Of a DNA stretch of 8,464 nt, positions 5,800 through 8,464 are shown in pieces. Location: contig CAZWJH010000094.1 in NCBI GenBank assembly GCA_964634755.1, positions 1-8,464 of the forward strand, read 5' to 3'. The position numbers were made by a program, and so were the translations under genes. This stretch comes from JALXDT01 sp964634755 (lineage in GTDB: Bacteria; Acidobacteriota; Aminicenantia; JAMOAD01). Position 1 is the first letter of the stretch, and the number at the start of each line of letters is the position of its first letter. The notes beneath the pieces are model-generated. The model had not been told where the DNA came from. It saw only the letters and a list, made by a program, of their open reading frames with translations, and did no database searches.

Positions 5800-6288
5800 A
5801 TGGAGAAAAATACATACTTAAAAGAGGAGAATTACAGAGAGGTTATAGAGTCTTACACTCTTGAGGATTGGAAGCCTTTGTTAGCTTTGATTCCTGAAAT
5901 TGAAAACACAAAAGAATTCGGTAGAATTGTGGGAGGATTTAGAGATGAAAATGGTGTTTTTCAAATGCCTATGTGGGTTGAGGGTATAGTTATAGGTAAA
6001 TTCATTGATGTTGTTTACAATATGCCAATAATTATAAGCTTTAAATGGTATGAGTGGGATGAAGGGAGAGAGATGGGAAAATCCGATTTTGATTTTGATT
6101 CGGTGGATATTCCCACAAAATGCAAATTAATAACGGCAATAGTGAGAAATGATAGATTCTGCGATGGAGCATTGGTATCCGCTTTTGAATCAGGGATTAT
6201 CCTGAAAATCCTCAAATCCATTGAAAGACAGGTAAAAGCCAAATTTGCCGAATCAAGTAAAAAAAAGACAGGAAAGGCTTATTCTTAA
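5800..6288 (+). CDS. DUF6508-like protein of unknown function
   Basis: A 162-residue soluble protein with no signal peptide or membrane segment. I recognise the general pattern of the DUF6508 family: an N-terminal LEDWKPLLALIPEIE segment, a central WYEWDEGRE (about residues 83-91), and the conserved RNDRFCDGALVSAFESG (about 116-132) followed by a helix (ILKILKSIERQV). No catalytic motif can be assigned. The C-terminal tail is lysine- and serine-rich. It has its own promoter and repeat array and is followed 55 bp later by the AbiE operon, whose promoter begins just after its stop. Transcription reading through into AbiE is possible. The family name is from memory of the motif; the function is unknown. 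Confidence 0.75.
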   Translation: MEKNTYLKEENYREVIESYTLEDWKPLLALIPEIENTKEFGRIVGGFRDENGVFQMPMWVEGIVIGKFIDVVYNMPIIISFKWYEWDEGREMGKSDFDFDSVDIPTKCKLITAIVRNDRFCDGALVSAFESGIILKILKSIERQVKAKFAESSKKKTGKAYS

Positions 6289-6299
6289 AGAAAGGTTGT

Positions 6300-6328
6300 T
6301 TGATATTATTTTAATTTATTGCTATAAT
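6300..6328 (+). promoter_or_regulatory. Promoter of the AbiE operon
   Basis: TTGATA (6300-6305), 17-bp spacer, TATAAT (6323-6328) preceded by TTGC. It lies in the 55-bp gap after the DUF6508 gene. A small palindrome TTCTT-A-AAGAA (6282-6292), overlapping the previous stop codon, sits just upstream and might bind AbiEi, since AbiE antitoxins are known to repress their own promoter. AAGGA (6333-6337) is the ribosome-binding site for the ATG at 6344, leaving a leader under 15 nt. Confidence 0.7.
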
Positions 6329-6343
6329 ATACAAGGAATTAAA

Positions 6344-6919
6344 ATGAAATATTTGGATTTGCTAAATTATTATGAAAAGAATCTGATTATTAAACCACAG
6401 GATGTATATTTTTGGGGGAATGAGAAAACAATTAGATCTCAATTGAGCAGATGGGCAAAGTTCGGAAAATTAATTGAATTAAGAAAAGGTTATTATCTTT
6501 TACCACAAAAACTAAGGAAATTCCCTCCTCTTTTTTATATTGCAAATGTGATTTATATGCCTTCTTATATTAGCTTTCAGTCAGCATTATCATTTTATAA
6601 TCTGATTCCGGAAGCAGTTTATTCAATTACTTCTGTTACAACAAGAACAACCTACGAAATTAATAACAAAGTAGGAAACTTTATTTACAGAAAGATTAAA
6701 AATGATTTGTTCTTTGATTATGTTAGTATTAATATTAATGATTATCCTGTTTTCATTGCAAAGCCTGAAAAGGCATTGCTTGATACGGTTTATATTGATC
6801 ATGTTGAAGAAGAATCATTGAGATTACAAAATTCGGATTTATTAAATAAGGATAAATTAGAAAAATTATTAAAAAACTATCCTAAATGGGTTAAAAAAAA
6901 TGTTGAGGAAATTTTATGA
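6344..6919 (+). CDS. abiEi: AbiEi-family type IV antitoxin / transcriptional regulator
   Basis: A 191-residue protein with an N-terminal winged-helix region (KTIRSQLSRWAKFGKLIELR then KGYYLLP) that fits the AbiEi antitoxin domain, and a C-terminal part with the family-typical SFQSALSFYNLIPE and PEKALLDTVYI segments. In AbiE systems the antitoxin does not bind the toxin tightly; it represses the operon and counteracts toxin activity (type IV). The start at 6344 is chosen for AAGGA six bases upstream and because the promoter -10 box ends at 6328; an in-frame upstream extension to 6245 would cross the promoter and the previous gene. Its stop overlaps the toxin start by 4 bp (ATGA), which helps keep both proteins in balance. 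Confidence 0.85.
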   Translation: MKYLDLLNYYEKNLIIKPQDVYFWGNEKTIRSQLSRWAKFGKLIELRKGYYLLPQKLRKFPPLFYIANVIYMPSYISFQSALSFYNLIPEAVYSITSVTTRTTYEINNKVGNFIYRKIKNDLFFDYVSININDYPVFIAKPEKALLDTVYIDHVEEESLRLQNSDLLNKDKLEKLLKNYPKWVKKNVEEIL

Positions 6920-7704
6920 GAGAAAGATTTAAGGAAATCATATCAAGGTATGAAGAACCTTTGTTAAAACTCAATTTCGGAAGAGAGTATTTACAGGAAC
7001 TTATTTTATTCTTATTGTATAAAAAGGGTTTTACAAGCAATTTGATATTTGAAGGTGGAACCGCTTTAAGATTGATATTTGATTTAAGAAGATTTTCGGA
7101 AGATCTTGATTTCTCCCTATTAAATAAAATTGATACTAAAGATGTTAAAAAAAAATTGGAAAGAGAACTTTCATTAATGAATTATAAAATTGAAATCAGA
7201 TTAAAAGAGAATAAAAATGTTGTTGTTCTGAATGTTAAATTCGTTGATTTATTTGAAATTTTGAATTTGTCTTATGGTAAACAGCTCTCAATTCATATTG
7301 AAATTGACATTAATCCTCCGAAAGGAGGAGAATATCAGTCCTCATTGATAGGGAAAGAGTATTATTCAAGAGTGTATCATTATGATTTGCCTTCACTACT
7401 TTCAAAAAAACTTCATGCGATTTTTTTCAGAGAATATGAAAAAGGGAGGGATTATTATGATTTATTGTGGTATCTGAAAAGAGGTATTAAACCGAATACC
7501 GAACTTCTTTACAATGCGACACTTCAAACAAATCCGAAGAAAGTTGGGATATTGAAAAAAATTGGATGGAAAAAGTTTCTAAAAGAAAAAATTAATAATC
7601 TAAATTTTAATAAAATTCAAAAAGATGTAAAACCTTTTATTGAAAATTCCAATGAGATTGAATTTATTAATAAGGATGATATATTAAAATTACTTAATTA
7701 TTAG
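6916..7704 (+). CDS. abiEii: AbiEii/AbiGii-family nucleotidyltransferase toxin
   Basis: A 262-residue nucleotidyltransferase-fold protein. The first motif is FEGGTALRLIF (GGT at 47-49), followed by RRFSEDLDFSLL with the metal-binding pair D63 and D65. Downstream are KKLHAIFF (K164, K165) and KGRDYYDLLWYL (K176-D182), matching the conserved later motifs of AbiEii toxins. This family transfers nucleotides to RNA (tRNA acceptor ends for characterised members), halting growth, and limits phage in abortive infection. All catalytic motifs are intact. It is translationally coupled to the antitoxin by ATGA. The exact RNA target here is not visible. Confidence 0.88.
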   Translation: MRERFKEIISRYEEPLLKLNFGREYLQELILFLLYKKGFTSNLIFEGGTALRLIFDLRRFSEDLDFSLLNKIDTKDVKKKLERELSLMNYKIEIRLKENKNVVVLNVKFVDLFEILNLSYGKQLSIHIEIDINPPKGGEYQSSLIGKEYYSRVYHYDLPSLLSKKLHAIFFREYEKGRDYYDLLWYLKRGIKPNTELLYNATLQTNPKKVGILKKIGWKKFLKEKINNLNFNKIQKDVKPFIENSNEIEFINKDDILKLLNY

Positions 7705-7726
7705 AAAATAATGATTTTATTTTTCT
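7703..7726. terminator. AT-rich hairpin between convergent genes
   Basis: AGAAAATAA (7703-7711) can pair with TTATTTTTCT (7717-7726), with one bulged base and a T run on each strand. It lies at the convergent ends of the AbiEii gene and the minus-strand toxin, so it may stop transcription both ways. Low G+C makes it weak. Confidence 0.3.
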
Positions 7727-7997
7727 TAGAAAACATTTTCATGATAGGTAATGTTAAGGAGTGTTATTTCATTACTGATAATACTAAAAGTTAAAATAAT
7801 TCTGTAACTCATTGTTATTGAGACCGAATATTTACCTTTGAATTTTCCTTTTAATTTATGTAATTTTAATGAATTATGGTTTGGGTTTAATTCCAGTAAT
7901 CTTAGTACCTTTTTATATCTTTCAATCAAATCTTTGTGTTTTTTTTATAAATTCTTTTTCTTTTAAGATAAGTTTGAGTAAAAACTAATTGATACAT
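7726..7997 (-). pseudogene. RelE/YafQ-like mRNA interferase toxin, frameshifted in an A8 run
   Basis: The 67 residues read from 7929 hold the RelE/YafQ core: NHNSLKLHKLKGKFKGKYS, SYRIILTF and a C-terminal ITYHENVF with the conserved histidine. The usual N-terminus is missing from that frame but is encoded just upstream in another. From an ATG at 7997, overlapping the antitoxin stop as TAATG, the sequence reads MYQLVFTQTYLKRKRIYK and then hits TGA (7928-7926) after 23 codons. The break lies in eight consecutive A bases (minus strand; plus-strand T at 7939-7946). One extra A would give an intact protein of 90 residues, normal for the family. It may be a recent knock-out, transcriptional slippage, phase variation or a sequencing error. 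Confidence 0.8.
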
Positions 7998-8245
7998 TAA
8001 ATTTTTAATCTTTTAAAATGCTCCTCAGCACTTTCTTTAATGAATCTACCTTTTTTATAATCCTCTTCAGCTTCTCTGAGAATTGCTTCAAGTTCAGCTT
8101 CTTTGAGTCTTTCATATTCCTTAATATCCATAATAACAAATTTCTTTTTGCCTCTTAATGTAATGAAGAGTTCCTTTTCTTTTTTCAAGATTTTATCAAT
8201 AAAACTCAACCCTTTAACTTTAATATCATTAGCACTAATAATCAT
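7997..8245 (-). CDS. Phd/YefM-type antitoxin
   Basis: An 82-residue protein from the ATG at 8245. An alternative GTG at 8254 adds three residues but would leave almost no leader. The N-terminal half (MIISANDIK, then ELFITLRGKKKFVIMDIKEY) fits the Phd/YefM DNA-binding fold: a strand-helix start, the ITxxGKxxxVI segment and EYERLKE. The second half is highly charged and predicted helical, as expected for the toxin-wrapping tail. Its stop overlaps the start of the RelE-like toxin by one base, the normal antitoxin-first order. It should repress its own promoter. Assignment to Phd/YefM rather than RelB rests on pattern only. Confidence 0.75.
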   Translation of the reverse strand: MIISANDIKVKGLSFIDKILKKEKELFITLRGKKKFVIMDIKEYERLKEAELEAILREAEEDYKKGRFIKESAEEHFKRLKI

Positions 8246-8261
8246 GCTAATCACTTCACTA

Positions 8262-8291
8262 ATTATAGTACTTCTTATAGTATACTATTAA
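8262..8291 (-). promoter_or_regulatory. Promoter and operator of the antitoxin-toxin operon
   Basis: On the minus strand the -10 box is TATAAT (8267-8262), with a weak -35 TTAATA (8291-8286) at 18 bp. A perfect 12-bp palindrome ATAGTATACTAT (8277-8288) overlaps the -35 area, and TATAGTA recurs at 8264-8270 and 8276-8282. Phd-type antitoxins bind palindromes at their own promoter, so this is the likely operator. Confidence 0.6.
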
Positions 8292-8464
8292 AACCCTATT
8301 TTCCAAGCTACTTTTTTGAGACCAAGGCTCTTTCTTTTAAAAGAGTCAAAGTCAAAATTTCTGAACTTTTTATAAAAATATGTTAAAAACAAAGTAGATT
8401 ATTTTTGACGAAAAAGGTCTTCTTGACATTTCGCTTCCTGTTTATTAAATTAATAATGATTAAA
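8292..8464. other. Intergenic sequence to the end of the window
   Basis: No gene is visible. A short hairpin is possible from CTCTTT (8328-8333) and AAAGAG (8340-8345). TTGACA (8423-8428) with TAAATT (8446-8451) at 17 bp could be a plus-strand promoter for a gene beyond the window. Confidence 0.35.

Noticed and set aside
6015..6242. Minus-strand ORF inside the DUF6508-like gene
   Set aside because: Antisense shadow; no ribosome-binding site or family features.
6224..6272. Direct repeat AAAGACAGG at 40-bp spacing in the end of the DUF6508-like gene
   Set aside because: Short, within coding sequence, and explained by lysine-rich codons.
6245..6343. N-terminal extension of the AbiEi gene
   Set aside because: It crosses the preceding gene and the promoter at 6300-6328; the added residues do not resemble the family.
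8103..8291. Plus-strand 62-residue hydrophobic ORF opposite the antitoxin
   Set aside because: Antisense of the antitoxin's charged sequence, which yields hydrophobic codons by chance; no independent support.

Overview
The window is an AT-rich (roughly 70% A+T by eye) accessory stretch of a bacterial genome. Good sigma70-type promoters and Shine-Dalgarno sites show it is bacterial. The sequence alone does not identify the lineage; low-GC anaerobes, possibly thermophilic, would fit. No housekeeping gene is present. Every recognisable gene belongs to defence, toxin-antitoxin or 'orphan ATPase' families, so this reads as a defence/mobile gene island.

Layout: (1) 1-1511, an AAA ATPase with a C-terminal nuclease-like domain (AAA_14/DUF4143 type) behind a 33-bp repeat array. 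(2) 1512-2053, a long intergenic region with two repeat arrays and a strong promoter, ending in a possible 43-residue ORF. (3) 2054-3957, a two-gene restriction-modification operon: an N4-cytosine-type DNA methyltransferase carrying a degenerate nuclease-fold tail, and a MjaI-family restriction endonuclease. The MjaI prototype recognises CTAG. (4) 3958-4300, a gene-poor stretch that looks like the control region of a lost gene. (5) 4301-5488 on the minus strand, a second, diverged ATPase of the same general type. (6) 5800-6288, a DUF6508-like protein. (7) 6344-7704, an AbiEi/AbiEii type IV toxin-antitoxin pair with a 4-bp overlap. (8) 7726-8254 on the minus strand, a Phd/YefM antitoxin followed by a RelE/YafQ-like toxin that is frameshifted in an A8 run.

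Two patterns stand out. First, both ATPases, the R-M operon, the DUF6508 gene and the gene-poor stretch each carry repeated dyads spaced at 32-34 bp (exactly 33 bp in four of six arrays). The dyad sequence differs at each locus. This looks like a shared regulatory layout with locus-specific operators. Second, CTAG, the site expected for this R-M family, occurs only once in the window by eye, and that copy lies inside the repeat array in front of the R-M operon. This suggests methylation-sensitive self-regulation. In addition, the predicted promoters sit so close to their start codons (15-19 bases from the -10 box) that leaders would be only about 8-12 nt long.
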